Source: JAKFDK01 sp036676195
GTDB taxonomy: Bacteria; Bacillota; Sulfobacillia; Symbiobacteriales; ZC4RG38
Direction of reading: 5' to 3'
Length of the DNA: 51,687 bases
Assembly: GCA_036676195.1 (NCBI GenBank)
Contig: JAKFDK010000062.1
Coordinates: 1-51,687, forward strand
The position numbers and the translations under genes were made by a program. Shown piece by piece: positions 34,935 through 42,917 of the stretch. Under the pieces are notes generated by a model, which was not told the DNA's origin, did no database searches, and was given only the letters and a program-made list of their open reading frames with translations. The stretch's first letter is position 1; the number at the start of each line of letters is the position of its first letter.

Positions 34935-34990
34935 ACACCTCCGTTTAGTTCTCCCTGCATGATGCCTGGAGATGTTAACGGAGGTGTTTT
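34935..34990 (+). terminator. Terminator after dtd (element A hairpin)
   Basis: Perfect 11-bp stem ACACCTCCGTT (34935-34945) with AACGGAGGTGT (34977-34987), an inner CTCC/GGAG stem, and a TTTT tail. It begins a ~98-nt element (34938-35034) that has a relative at 35838-35935. Confidence 0.75.
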
Positions 34991-35034
34991 CCTGATGTTT
35001 AGCACAGAGCGTAGTTTTGACCAGTAAGGTGGCC
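34938..35034 (+). repeat. Intergenic element A
   Basis: From CCTCCG through a hairpin, CGGAGGTGTTTT, GCACAGAGCG and GACCAG to AGGTGGC. The same landmarks occur at the same spacing (within one base) at 35838-35935, although overall identity is only moderate. Confidence 0.5.
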
Positions 35035-35564
35035 GTTTGCCAGGGCTGGACCTACAGCCCCGCCCTGATCTTCGTGGACGACGGCTATTAGACCAGGTAG
35101 ATGCCTGGAGTCAACTGACCCGGGAGGAACTAAAACGACTCAGACTAACCAAAACCTGATTCACATTCGCTGGTATCCCAGGACAGACATATTCTGCGAG
35201 GACCTATTGCCGCTGATTGATGGGGTGCGCAGTGTAGGTGCACGAAAGTTGGCAAAGAGCCACATTTAGTTTATCAAACACATCATCTGTATGCTGGATG
35301 AGGCGCTGGTCGAGATACTCTACATTCGCCACGCCCGTCAGAAAGCGATAGAACGACCTTGGTTTGGCCCTGGTATGACCAGGGCATTTCCCTTTGCAGC
35401 GAGTCTCAGCGGACGATCTTGGATATTGTGTGATGATTCCTTGGCGCACGAAGACTTATCGGAGGGCCAACAGCCCGCTTGTAACCGGCAGGCTCCGCAG
35501 AACAGTTGCCAGCCAGTATGATAAGATGGAGGCAATGAAGTCAAGGCGGAAAGGGGGAGTTGGT
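35035..35564. other. Non-coding or decayed stretch between the two elements
   Basis: About 530 bases. Short open frames (for example LDEALVEILYIRHARQKAIERPWFGPG at 35294-35374 and VDAWSQLTREELKRLRLTK near 35095-35155) look like scraps of coding sequence but have no start site and several stops. No known family is recognised. Confidence 0.4.
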
Positions 35565-35813
35565 GTGAACGCCGAGGAACGGGACATACTGCGTGCGTTG
35601 TACGATGGGCAACGAGTCGCTGAAGCCGAGCGGAAGTCGGATCGAGCCCTGCTGGAGGCGATTATGGCCAAGCTTGACGGACTGATGGCGGATGTTGGGG
35701 CGATGAAGGAGGAGATTGGGGAACTGAACGCACGAGATCGCTACTTCATCCATAAGTTGGGCGAACACGAGGCAGAAATCTCGGTTGTGAAGCACCGACT
35801 CCAAGCAAAGTAG
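35565..35813 (+). CDS. Small coiled-coil protein
   Basis: 82 residues from GTG 35565, which follows GGGGGAG. The sequence is a continuous charged amphipathic helix (RDILRALYDGQRVAEAERKSD and LEAIMAKLDGLMADVGAMKE), with a heptad pattern of Leu/Ile/Met. No membrane segment is present. Such small proteins often appear in Firmicutes as unnamed coiled-coil proteins. It is immediately followed by a terminator (element B). It sits alone between two related intergenic elements, which may mark an inserted segment. Function unknown. Confidence 0.55.
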   Translation: MNAEERDILRALYDGQRVAEAERKSDRALLEAIMAKLDGLMADVGAMKEEIGELNARDRYFIHKLGEHEAEISVVKHRLQAK

Positions 35814-35835
35814 CTCAAGCCCTGATAAAGGGCAG

Positions 35836-35893
35836 CGCCTCCGGTTGGCTCTCTGCGTGCCAGGCACCAGAGAGTTCCGCGGAGGTGTTTTTT
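35836..35893 (+). terminator. Terminator after the coiled-coil gene (element B hairpin)
   Basis: Outer stem CGCCTCCG (35836-35843) with CGGAGGTG (35880-35887), inner perfect stem CTCTCTG/CAGAGAG, and a run of six T. A classical intrinsic terminator. Confidence 0.85.
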
Positions 35894-35935
35894 CGCGCCT
35901 GTGCAGAGCGGCTGGCCCGACCAGGGAGGGTGGCA
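35838..35935 (+). repeat. Intergenic element B
   Basis: Relative of element A (34938-35034): CCTCCG, hairpin, CGGAGGTGTTTT, GCAGAGCG, GACCAG, AGGGTGGCA in the same order and spacing. The tail AGGGTGGCAC recalls a T-box core, but no other T-box feature is visible. Confidence 0.5.
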
Positions 35936-36060
35936 CGGTTCCTTTTCGTTTGACAATCGTTAGATGACGGCACTACCATAGATTTAGATGGCGAACTAAT
36001 CTGCCGCGAACTGGAACTTTCGTTCTTGCCCAGACAACTGTCGGGTATTCGCGTCATCTG

Positions 36061-36069
36061 TGTTACAAT
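36061..36069 (+). promoter_or_regulatory. Extended -10 promoter of the MBL hydrolase gene
   Basis: TG-T-TACAAT is an extended -10 element; no good -35 is seen upstream. Transcription would begin near 36076. Confidence 0.45.
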
Positions 36070-36102
36070 TGTGCTGTAGGAACAGTGAATGAGGTGACGT
36101 CC

Positions 36103-36732
36103 TTGTTGCTCTGGTCCCGGGCCCTCGGGTCCTTTGCCACCAACTGCCTGATCATCGCCTGTCCCGAGACACGCAAGGCGGCCATTGTCGATCCCGGCCA
36201 GGCGGACCCCTGGATCAAGCGTACCGTGGCGGAACATCAGCTCCAGGTGCAGCACGTGCTGCTGACCCACGCCCATGTCGACCACATAGGCGGCGTGGAC
36301 TGGGTGCGGGAATGGTCCGGTGCGCCGCTGGCGGTGCATGCCGACGATGTACCCCTGGCCGAGAACCCGCAACTGAACGGTTCAGCCATGTTTGGGCCGC
36401 CGGTGCACCTGCGCACACCGGACCGGCTGCTGCGGGACGGCGACACCATCAGCATCGGCGAGTTGACGCTGCAAGTCATTCACACCCCCGGCCATACCCC
36501 GGGCGGCGTGTGTTATTATCTCCCCGGCCACCTGCTGGCCGGCGACACCCTGTTTGCCGGGTCTGTCGGGCGGACCGATCTGGCGGGCGGCAGCATGACG
36601 GCTCTGGTAGAGTCGATCCGCGGCAAGCTGTTCGTGCTGCCGGAAGACACGGTTGTCTATCCCGGCCACGGCCCGAACACCAGCATCGGGGACGAACGGG
36701 CCTATAATCCGTTTGTAGGCGGTCAGGCCTGA
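36103..36732 (+). CDS. MBL-fold (glyoxalase II-like) metal hydrolase
   Basis: 209 residues. A metallo-beta-lactamase-fold hydrolase of the small glyoxalase-II/hydroxyacylglutathione hydrolase type. The zinc motif THAHVDHIGG lies near residue 57, a further His in IHTPGHTPGG near 127, the bridging Asp in LAGDTLF, and the last His in VYPGHGPNT. TTG 36103 follows GAGGTGA; GTG 36085 is an alternative in frame. Genes of this type commonly stand between dtd and hemZ in Clostridia-like genomes. Substrate unknown. Confidence 0.85.
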   Translation: MLLWSRALGSFATNCLIIACPETRKAAIVDPGQADPWIKRTVAEHQLQVQHVLLTHAHVDHIGGVDWVREWSGAPLAVHADDVPLAENPQLNGSAMFGPPVHLRTPDRLLRDGDTISIGELTLQVIHTPGHTPGGVCYYLPGHLLAGDTLFAGSVGRTDLAGGSMTALVESIRGKLFVLPEDTVVYPGHGPNTSIGDERAYNPFVGGQA

Positions 36733-36805
36733 CGCCGACCGCCGCTCCGGAACAGCCGCTGCATGACTGCCCGCCGGGACCCCGACCAGAACGGAGGATG
36801 CGGCC

Positions 36806-37231
36806 GTGGATACTGAACTGAAGGTCCAGCAACGGGAGCAACTGGAGCAACTGGAGGTAGCCATCGCCCGTCTGAACCGGAGTCTGGCGGCCCGGGGCGG
36901 CGGTGAAGGGGGGTTGTCCCCCAGCCAGCGGATTGTGCTGCGGGCGCTGGAAGGTGGCCCGCTGCAGATTTCCGAAGTGGCAGGAACCCTGAGCGTGACC
37001 CTGAGTGCGGCCACCGGCCTGGTGGACCGGATGGTCAGGACGCAACTGGTCACCCGGGAACGCGACAATGCCGACCGCCGGGTGGTGTGGGTACGGGTTA
37101 CCGATGCCGGGCGGCGGGCGCTGGCCGATGCGGAACGGGTACGCCGCGATTTTCTGGCCGAGGCGGTGCAGTCGCTCAGTGAGGGCGAACTGCAACAACT
37201 GGTGGGACTGCTGGGCAAACTGTCAACTTAG
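36806..37231 (+). CDS. MarR-family transcriptional regulator
   Basis: 141 residues. A winged-helix repressor: LSPSQRIVLRAL leads into the HTH (QISEVAGTLSVTLSAATGLVDRMV), and the wing RDNADRRVVWVRVTDAGRRAL is characteristic. Flanking helices would form the dimer. GTG 36806 is behind GGAGG. It stands between the MBL hydrolase and hemZ and ends before a terminator, so it may control the MBL gene or itself. The ligand is not evident. Confidence 0.88.
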   Translation: MDTELKVQQREQLEQLEVAIARLNRSLAARGGGEGGLSPSQRIVLRALEGGPLQISEVAGTLSVTLSAATGLVDRMVRTQLVTRERDNADRRVVWVRVTDAGRRALADAERVRRDFLAEAVQSLSEGELQQLVGLLGKLST

Positions 37232-37251
37232 GTGCAGCAAGCAGACAAGAA

Positions 37252-37268
37252 GGGCGCCACCGGCGCCC
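37252..37268 (+). terminator. Terminator after the MarR gene
   Basis: Perfect 7-bp stem GGGCGCC (37252-37258) with GGCGCCC (37262-37268), 3-base loop, followed by TCATTTGG. Confidence 0.65.
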
Positions 37269-37293
37269 TCATTTGGCGTTAGGGGGCCCCACG

Positions 37294-38823
37294 GTGCGTG
37301 TGTACGGCAACAGTGACCTGTTCCGCCTGGACCTGGAACAATTGGCACGCGTATTCTTTCCCGGGCAGCCGGTAACGGTGGCGGACACAGCCGGTACGGC
37401 CGACCTGACGGTTATGGCCTGGCCAAACTTGCCGGCGGCGTCCGGCGGGCCGGAGGAGTGGATGGTCACGGTGCAGGTGGGCGATCAGGTGCGGACTTGT
37501 GCCGTCACTGTGCCCGGGCCTCTGGCCCCACGGGCCTACGAACACCGGATTCGCCGGGCGGCCAAGTCGCTGGCGGTGGACCTGCTGGCCGATGCCACCG
37601 GGTTTCGCCCCGGCTGGGGACACCTGACCGGGGTGCGGCCAACCCGGCTGGCCCACGACCTGCTGGACCGCGGCCATTCCCCGGCCGCGGCCCGGGCCGT
37701 GCTGCTGGCGGAGTACCGCCTGACGGCAGCGAAGGCTGACCTGTTGCTGGAGGTGGCCGTCCGGCAGCGCCCGTTCCTGCGCCGGGAGGCCCGGGCCATT
37801 TCCCTGTATATTGGCATTCCGTACTGCCCGACCATTTGCTCCTTCTGCTCCTTCAGCATTTACCCGGTGGCGGAGCATCGCGCCCAGGTACCGGTTTTCC
37901 TGGACGCCCTGCACCGGGAACTGGCGGTGGTGGGGGCGGCCATCCGTGACCTGGGACTGCGGGTGGAGAGCATCTACCTGGGCGGGGGTACCCCGACCAG
38001 CCCAGATGACGGTTCCTTCGCCGCCCTGCTGGCGCAGATCGGTGCCACCGTGCTCGCCGGACAGGCCCCGACGGAATATACCGTCGAGGCCGGGCGCCCG
38101 GAGACGATTTCCCGCGCCAAGCTGGACGCCATGGCCGCCCACGGGGTGACCCGGCTGAGTGTGAACCCCCAGACGACGGTGCAGGAGACCCTGCGGCACC
38201 TGGGGCGCATCCATACGGTGGAATCCTTCCGGCGGGCCTATGACCGGGTCCGCAGCCATCCACACCCCTTCATTGTCAACTCTGACATCATCGTCGGCCT
38301 GCCCGGGGAGGGCGTGGCTGAGGTGCGGCAGACCCTGGCGGACATGGCCGTACTGGCGCCGGATAACCTGACCGTGCACACCCTGGCCATCAAGCGTGGC
38401 TCCCGCCTGCACGGTGAGGACGGCGGTGCCGCCGCCCTCACCCGGCTGAGCTCGGCAGAGGCGGAGGCGATGGTGGCCGAAGCCGCCGCTGCTGCCCGGC
38501 GCATGGGGCAACACCCCTATTATCTGTACCGGCAGAAGTACATGGTTGGCAGCATGGAAAACGTGGGCTACAGCCTGCCCGGCAAGGAATCGGTGTACAA
38601 CATTCAGATGCTCAATCATTCAATCACAACTGTTGGCTTTGGCCACGCCGGCACCACCCACCTGGTCCCGGCTTACGGGCCGCCCGGATTTCACTTTCAG
38701 GGGCCGGCCAACCCGGAAGATCCCCTCACCTACATGCAGCGGGCCGAGGAACTGGCCCGGCGCAAGGCGGGCCTGCTGCGGCTGGTGCACGGGGAACAAG
38801 CTTGGTTTGTGAGTGTGCCGTAA
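37294..38823 (+). CDS. hemZ: HemZ-type coproporphyrinogen III oxidase-like radical SAM protein
   Basis: 509 residues. An N-terminal ~160-residue HemZ-specific region (with WGHLTGVRPTRLAHDLL) precedes a radical-SAM domain: the 4Fe-4S motif CPTICSFC (residues ~178-185, CX3CX2C), SIYLGGGTPT for SAM binding, VEAGRPETI, and SDIIVGLPGE. The C-terminal HemN-like region has YYLYRQKYMVGSMENVGYS. HemZ proteins are paralogues of HemN/HemW; roles in anaerobic haem synthesis have been proposed. GTG 37294 lies behind AGGGGG. The rel-dtd-MBL-hemZ order is conserved in Clostridia. Confidence 0.88.
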   Translation: MRVYGNSDLFRLDLEQLARVFFPGQPVTVADTAGTADLTVMAWPNLPAASGGPEEWMVTVQVGDQVRTCAVTVPGPLAPRAYEHRIRRAAKSLAVDLLADATGFRPGWGHLTGVRPTRLAHDLLDRGHSPAAARAVLLAEYRLTAAKADLLLEVAVRQRPFLRREARAISLYIGIPYCPTICSFCSFSIYPVAEHRAQVPVFLDALHRELAVVGAAIRDLGLRVESIYLGGGTPTSPDDGSFAALLAQIGATVLAGQAPTEYTVEAGRPETISRAKLDAMAAHGVTRLSVNPQTTVQETLRHLGRIHTVESFRRAYDRVRSHPHPFIVNSDIIVGLPGEGVAEVRQTLADMAVLAPDNLTVHTLAIKRGSRLHGEDGGAAALTRLSSAEAEAMVAEAAAAARRMGQHPYYLYRQKYMVGSMENVGYSLPGKESVYNIQMLNHSITTVGFGHAGTTHLVPAYGPPGFHFQGPANPEDPLTYMQRAEELARRKAGLLRLVHGEQAWFVSVP

Positions 38824-39139
38824 CGGTTGAGGACTAACGACAGGTCAGATGAATCACCCAATCAAGGCGGCAAGGAGGCGCAGCGTAAGGTAGCTGTATT
38901 GGCGCTCTACACGGGGCGCAGCTACCAAGAGTTGGTTTGGTAGCGAGTGGCCATTGAACGAGCCACTGGCATTTAGGTGCTCACGCAGCAACAAAGAAGC
39001 GCTGTCCACCATACAGACAGCGCTTCTTTCCATTTGTTGCAAGCCTCCCGGTACCGGCCGGCCCGGCGCACGGGGTGGCTGGCTGGGTGTGCAGTCTCGT
39101 TGCCCTGTTCAATTCCACTAAGTCACATTGGTCACAATC
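38824..39139. other. Intergenic region with hairpins and coding scraps
   Basis: About 315 bases between hemZ and the PaaK promoter. A stem GGTAGCTG/CAGCTACC (38889-38927), a stem AGTGGC/GCCACT (38946-38968) and the terminator at 38996-39030 are visible. A plus-strand scrap (RKVAVLALYTGRSYQELVW) ends at a stop near 38943 and matches no family I know. Confidence 0.45.
38996..39030 (+). terminator. Intrinsic terminator downstream of hemZ
   Basis: Perfect 10-bp stem GAAGCGCTGT (38996-39005) with ACAGCGCTTC (39017-39026), then TTTCC. Confidence 0.75.
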
Positions 39140-39182
39140 TTGACTACAAATGTTTTTCCTGATATCGTTTATTTAGCGTACT
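39140..39182 (+). promoter_or_regulatory. PaaX-cluster box 1, before the CoA ligase gene
   Basis: TTGACT (39140-39145), 17 bases, TATCGT (39163-39168), fused to an imperfect palindrome CGTTTATTTAGCG (39167-39179). The string CTGATATCGTTTA and the following GTACT recur at 42819-42842, with TTGAC at the identical distance. A separate TATAAT stands at 39190-39195. It is probably an operator for the PaaX-type regulator encoded at 41800-42696. Confidence 0.6.
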
Positions 39183-39252
39183 ATATCAATATAATGAATT
39201 CCCGGGCGCACCACCGGTTCGTCGCACCGATCACGCGATGGGGGGCACCACC

Positions 39253-40593
39253 GTGGAACTCAGGTACTGGGACAGCGCCGAAAATGCCTCGCGCCAGGTC
39301 ATTGCCGACATTCAGCTCCGGAAACTGAAGCACACGGTGCAGCGTGCCTATGATTCCGTCCCCTACTACCGGCAGGTTTTTGACCAGCATGGCCTGAAGC
39401 CCGGCCATATCCGCACCCTGGCTGATGTGCGCCTGATTCCCTTCTTTGAAAAGACCATGCTGCGCCAACTGCAGCCATATGGTGTGCTGGCGGTGCCGCC
39501 GGCGCAGGTGAGTCGTGTTCATGCCACCTCGGGCACTACGGGCAGGCCCTGTATGGTGGCTTTCACGGCGCGTGATATTGAGCTGGTGGCGGAACTGGGG
39601 GCCCGGCACCTGAGCTGTTGCGGTCTGGGTGCGGGGGACTTGCTGTACCAGGGCTATGGGTACGGGATGTGGATCGGCGGGTGGGCGTTTGAACAGGCGG
39701 CCCGCCGGGTCGGCATGGCGGTATTTCCGGCCGGTCCCGGGCGCAGTGTCATGGCCATGGAGATGCTGCGTGATTACGGCATGAACGCCATCACCTGCAC
39801 CCCGAGCTTTGCCTCGTATCTGCTGGAACAGGCGTACGAGCGCGGCGTAAACCCGCAGGCGGAGTGGCGGCTGCGGGCGGGTATGCTGGGCGGCGAAACC
39901 GCCTCAAAGGCCATTCGGAAACGGCTGCAGGAAGGCATGCCCGCCGGTTTCATGCCCTACAACGTCTACGGAACCACCGAACTGGGCGGGCCGTTCGTGG
40001 GGGTCAGTTGCCCGTACGGCGCCGAGGACGGGACCTTACATATCTGGAGTGACCACTACCTGGTTGAGGTGGTGGACCCCGACACGGGCGATCCGGCGGA
40101 ATTCGGCCAGCCCGGCGAACTGGTTGTGACCACCCTTGACCGGGAGGCGGCACCGATGCTGCGGTGGCGCACCCGTGACCTGACGGCCTGGCCGGAGAAC
40201 CCATTTGACTGCCCCTGCGGCCGCGGGGGTCACGTGCGCGTGGCTTCCGTGACCGGCCGGTCGGACGACATGATCAAATTGCGCGGCGCCATGGTCTTTC
40301 CGTCGCAGGTTGAGGAGATCGTGTCCAATACCCCCGGGACCGGCCCCGGCTGGCTGCTGGTGGTGGATAAGGACCGCGCCCTGGCTCAGGCCACGCTGCA
40401 CGTGGAAGTGCCGGCACCGGACGAGTCGGCCGGCGCGGCGGTCCGCGACTTGCTGATCAGCCGCCTGCGCGAGGTTCTGGGCGTACGGATCCCGGTTGAA
40501 CTGGCCGCGCTCGCCAGCTTGCCCAGGTACGAGGGCAAAGCCAGGCGGGTCCTGTCTCCCGCCGAGTTCGTAGCCCTGGCGGGCGGTTCATAG
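39253..40593 (+). CDS. PaaK-like phenylacetate/aryl-CoA ligase
   Basis: 446 residues of the phenylacetate-CoA ligase branch of the ANL adenylating enzymes, which convert a carboxylic acid, ATP and CoA into acyl-CoA. Landmarks: YDSVPYYRQVF at the N-terminus, the P-loop-like ATSGTTGRPCMV near residue 95, YNVYGTTELGGP near 242, the Asp in RTRDLT near 305, and the hinge GRSDDMIKLRG near 340 that begins the C-terminal lid. GTG 39253 follows GGGGGG; ATG 39238 is an in-frame alternative. It has its own promoter/operator box, shared with the mutase operon, so its product is likely the CoA ester fed to the racemase and mutase. The real acid need not be phenylacetate. Confidence 0.88.
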   Translation: MELRYWDSAENASRQVIADIQLRKLKHTVQRAYDSVPYYRQVFDQHGLKPGHIRTLADVRLIPFFEKTMLRQLQPYGVLAVPPAQVSRVHATSGTTGRPCMVAFTARDIELVAELGARHLSCCGLGAGDLLYQGYGYGMWIGGWAFEQAARRVGMAVFPAGPGRSVMAMEMLRDYGMNAITCTPSFASYLLEQAYERGVNPQAEWRLRAGMLGGETASKAIRKRLQEGMPAGFMPYNVYGTTELGGPFVGVSCPYGAEDGTLHIWSDHYLVEVVDPDTGDPAEFGQPGELVVTTLDREAAPMLRWRTRDLTAWPENPFDCPCGRGGHVRVASVTGRSDDMIKLRGAMVFPSQVEEIVSNTPGTGPGWLLVVDKDRALAQATLHVEVPAPDESAGAAVRDLLISRLREVLGVRIPVELAALASLPRYEGKARRVLSPAEFVALAGGS

Positions 40594-40602
40594 CGGCTGT
40601 CG

Positions 40603-41751
40603 TTACGGCTGGCCCAGCACCACGCCCGCTGCCACCAGGCTGGATACTTCTGCGGGGGGCACCCCGGCTTCCGCCAGCAGTTCGAAGCTGTGGGCGCCGA
40701 GTGCCGCCGCCGGCGGGAGCGCCCGGGTACCCAGCACGGGCGGCAGGCCCAGACCGGCCGTGCCCGTCGCCGGGTCGTGCCGCACCATCTGCCGCTCATG
40801 AGCGTAGGCGGAGCCCAGAGCCTCCGGTACGTCCAGGACCGGGGTCAGGCAGCAGTCTGCCTGCCGGCCCAGTTCTGCCCAGTCATCTCGGGTACGGGCC
40901 GCAAACAGCGTGCAGAGTGCGACATACACCGGCTCTTCTCCCCGGGCCGGTGCGAACTGGTATGGGAGCAGATCTTCCCGGCCCACGGCCCGGCAGAAGG
41001 CTGTCCAAAACTTGGGCTCCAGGGCGCCCAGGCTCACGTGGCGCCCGTCCGCCGTTTCGTAAACGTTGTAGCAGACCACACCGCCGCTCAGCAAGAATTC
41101 CCCGCGCCCGAACACCTGGTTTTGCGTCAGGTAGAGGGCGGCGGGCAGCACTAGCCAGGACAGCAGTACGTCCGACATGGCTGCATCCAGGTACCGGCCT
41201 TCGCCAGTGCGGGCCCGAGCCGTCAGCGCCGCCACAATGGCAAGGGCAGCCAGCATGCCGCCGCTCAGGTCGGCGATCGGCACCGGCGGGATGGTGGGCG
41301 CTCCCGTCCGCGGGCCGCTCAGGCCCAGCAGTCCGGCCAGACTGATATAGTTGATGTCATGCCCGGCCAGGTCACGGTGCGGCCCGCTTTGCCCGTAACC
41401 GGTGAGCGAACAGTAAACGATCCGAGGGTTGATCGCCCGCACCGTGTCGTAGCCAATGCCCAGGGCGTCGGCCACGCCCGGCCGGAAGGATTCCAGCACC
41501 ACGTCTGCATGGCCGGCCAGCCGGAGGAATACCTCCCGGCCGCGGGGGTGCCGTACGTCCAGGGCCAGACTTCTTTTTCCCCGGTTGAGCGTGTCAAAAA
41601 AGGGCCCGCCGGGCGGGCTGTGCCGGGTCGGGTCACCGCCGCGGGGGTCTTCCACCTGGACGACGTCGGCCCCCAGGCCGGCGAGGTAGGACGAGGCAAA
41701 GGGTCCGGGCAGCAGCCGGGACAGGTCAAGTACCCGTGTGCCGGTCAGCAT
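40603..41751 (-). CDS. CaiB/BaiF-family (AMACR-like) acyl-CoA racemase or CoA transferase
   Basis: 382 residues, family III CoA-transferase fold. The opening LTGTRVLDLSRLLPGPF and LGADVVQVEDP are typical. GHDINYISLAG and the Asp in PIADLSGGM match the His/Asp pair that does racemisation in alpha-methylacyl-CoA racemase (MCR numbering H126 and D156), which favours a racemase over a transferase. ATG 41751 is preceded by GGAGTGGGGTGG; ATG 41790 in frame is the alternative, close to the PaaX stop. It is co-transcribed behind the PaaX gene. Its likely job is to epimerise a 2-methyl-branched acyl-CoA for the stereospecific mutase. Confidence 0.8.
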   Translation of the reverse strand: MLTGTRVLDLSRLLPGPFASSYLAGLGADVVQVEDPRGGDPTRHSPPGGPFFDTLNRGKRSLALDVRHPRGREVFLRLAGHADVVLESFRPGVADALGIGYDTVRAINPRIVYCSLTGYGQSGPHRDLAGHDINYISLAGLLGLSGPRTGAPTIPPVPIADLSGGMLAALAIVAALTARARTGEGRYLDAAMSDVLLSWLVLPAALYLTQNQVFGRGEFLLSGGVVCYNVYETADGRHVSLGALEPKFWTAFCRAVGREDLLPYQFAPARGEEPVYVALCTLFAARTRDDWAELGRQADCCLTPVLDVPEALGSAYAHERQMVRHDPATGTAGLGLPPVLGTRALPPAAALGAHSFELLAEAGVPPAEVSSLVAAGVVLGQP

Positions 41752-41799
41752 CGTTTCCACCCCACTCCGGTCAGGCTGCGTGGTTGCCATGCGGGTGCA

Positions 41800-42696
41800 T
41801 TACTTGGTCCAGCCCCCGTTGCGCAGGGATTCCACCATGCGCACCACCGGGTCCTCGTACGGCGGGCTGCCTTCCTGTGCTTCCATGACCTCGCCAATAA
41901 AGTGGCGTGCGCCATGTCCGAGCAGCGTGCAGTAGTCGGCAAACAGGCGGGCGGCGGTGTTGCCCACCCAGTCGGGCGGACACAGCTCTTCCGGCAGTCC
42001 CGGGTCAACAAAGATGAACTTGCGGAACTCGTTGGTCAGGTTGACCCGCTGCACAAAGCAGTGCGGGGGGGGCAAATCTGCGCCCTGTTCGACTTGCCGG
42101 CGGTCCTGTTCAAACTGCGGGGCGTATGTGGCTACAAACTGCCGGTAGCTTTCGTCCACCTGGGCGATATTCCAGCAAGCCGCCACAATCCCCGCATCGG
42201 TACCCGGTCCATCGAAGTGGGCGGTAAAGAACCGCACGTGCTCGCTGATGTCCAGGTCGGTGATCAGGTCACGAATGAAAGCGCTGCGGTCGTACGGGCA
42301 GATCCAGGTGCCATTGGCCAGCAGCCCGTACCCCAGCCATACGGCTTCCTTACGCAGCCGCTCCCGGGCTTCCTTGCGCGACTCCGGAATGGAGTACGTG
42401 AGCAGCCGCCAGGAATGGTCCCAGGGCTCGTTCCGGGATTTATAGATGCGCTTGAGGGCTTCCTTGATCTTGCGCCGCCCGGACTGGGTAATGCTGTAAA
42501 AGCTACGACGGCCGACCCGGCGGCTGTCCAGCCAGCCCTGGCGTGCAATCCGGGTGACGGCGAGGCGGACAGCTCCCTCGGAGAAGCCAAACTGGGCCAT
42601 CATCTTGCAGAGGGACGAGAGGGAGACCTCGCCACCGTGCGCGTACACCACATCTCCCAGAATGGTGAACAGCAGCGGGCGCGGTGTCGTCGGCAA
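41800..42696 (-). CDS. PaaX-family transcriptional repressor
   Basis: 298 residues, the PaaX length. The N-terminal winged HTH reads TILGDVVYAHGGEVSLSSL and GFSEGAVRLAVTRIARQGWLDSRRVGRRSFY; the middle has LLTYSIPESRKEARERLRKEAVWLGYG and the C-terminal domain has the conserved PDWVGNTAARLF. PaaX regulators respond to aryl-CoA thioesters such as phenylacetyl-CoA. TTG 42696 follows AAGGAGTGA. It is divergent from the mutase operon, with the candidate operator in the shared gap, and the racemase gene follows on the same message. The inducer is presumably the CoA ester made by the ligase in this cluster. Confidence 0.88.
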   Translation of the reverse strand: MPTTPRPLLFTILGDVVYAHGGEVSLSSLCKMMAQFGFSEGAVRLAVTRIARQGWLDSRRVGRRSFYSITQSGRRKIKEALKRIYKSRNEPWDHSWRLLTYSIPESRKEARERLRKEAVWLGYGLLANGTWICPYDRSAFIRDLITDLDISEHVRFFTAHFDGPGTDAGIVAACWNIAQVDESYRQFVATYAPQFEQDRRQVEQGADLPPPHCFVQRVNLTNEFRKFIFVDPGLPEELCPPDWVGNTAARLFADYCTLLGHGARHFIGEVMEAQEGSPPYEDPVVRMVESLRNGGWTK

Positions 42697-42799
42697 GGTG
42701 GTGTCACTCCTTCAGGTCAGACCGGGCACAACTCATCGAATATGGGCTAAATAGTTCGCCAGGCAGCAGACCTGAACCTTCCGGCCTGCCTCCGATCGC

Positions 42800-42842
42800 T
42801 TGACGCGTTACGTATTTACTGATATCGTTTAAATAACGTACT
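42800..42842 (+). promoter_or_regulatory. PaaX-cluster box 2, before the acyl-CoA mutase operon
   Basis: TTGACG (42800-42805), 17 bases, TATCGT (42823-42828), running into the palindrome CGTTTAAATAACG (42827-42839). Same geometry and core as box 1 at 39140-39182. It lies between the divergent PaaX and mutase genes, so one site could control both. Confidence 0.65.
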
Positions 42843-42917
42843 GTATGGTTAGAATACCAATTCGGCTGTTCCAGTCGGTGTGCAGGTGTGGGCAGCCGGA
42901 CCTGAGGAGGAGTCAAG

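Noticed and set aside
35900..35945. T-box riboswitch (AGGGTGGCAC)
   Set aside because: No specifier stem, no downstream terminator and no aminoacyl-tRNA synthetase or amino-acid gene follows. Element A has only AGGTGGC.
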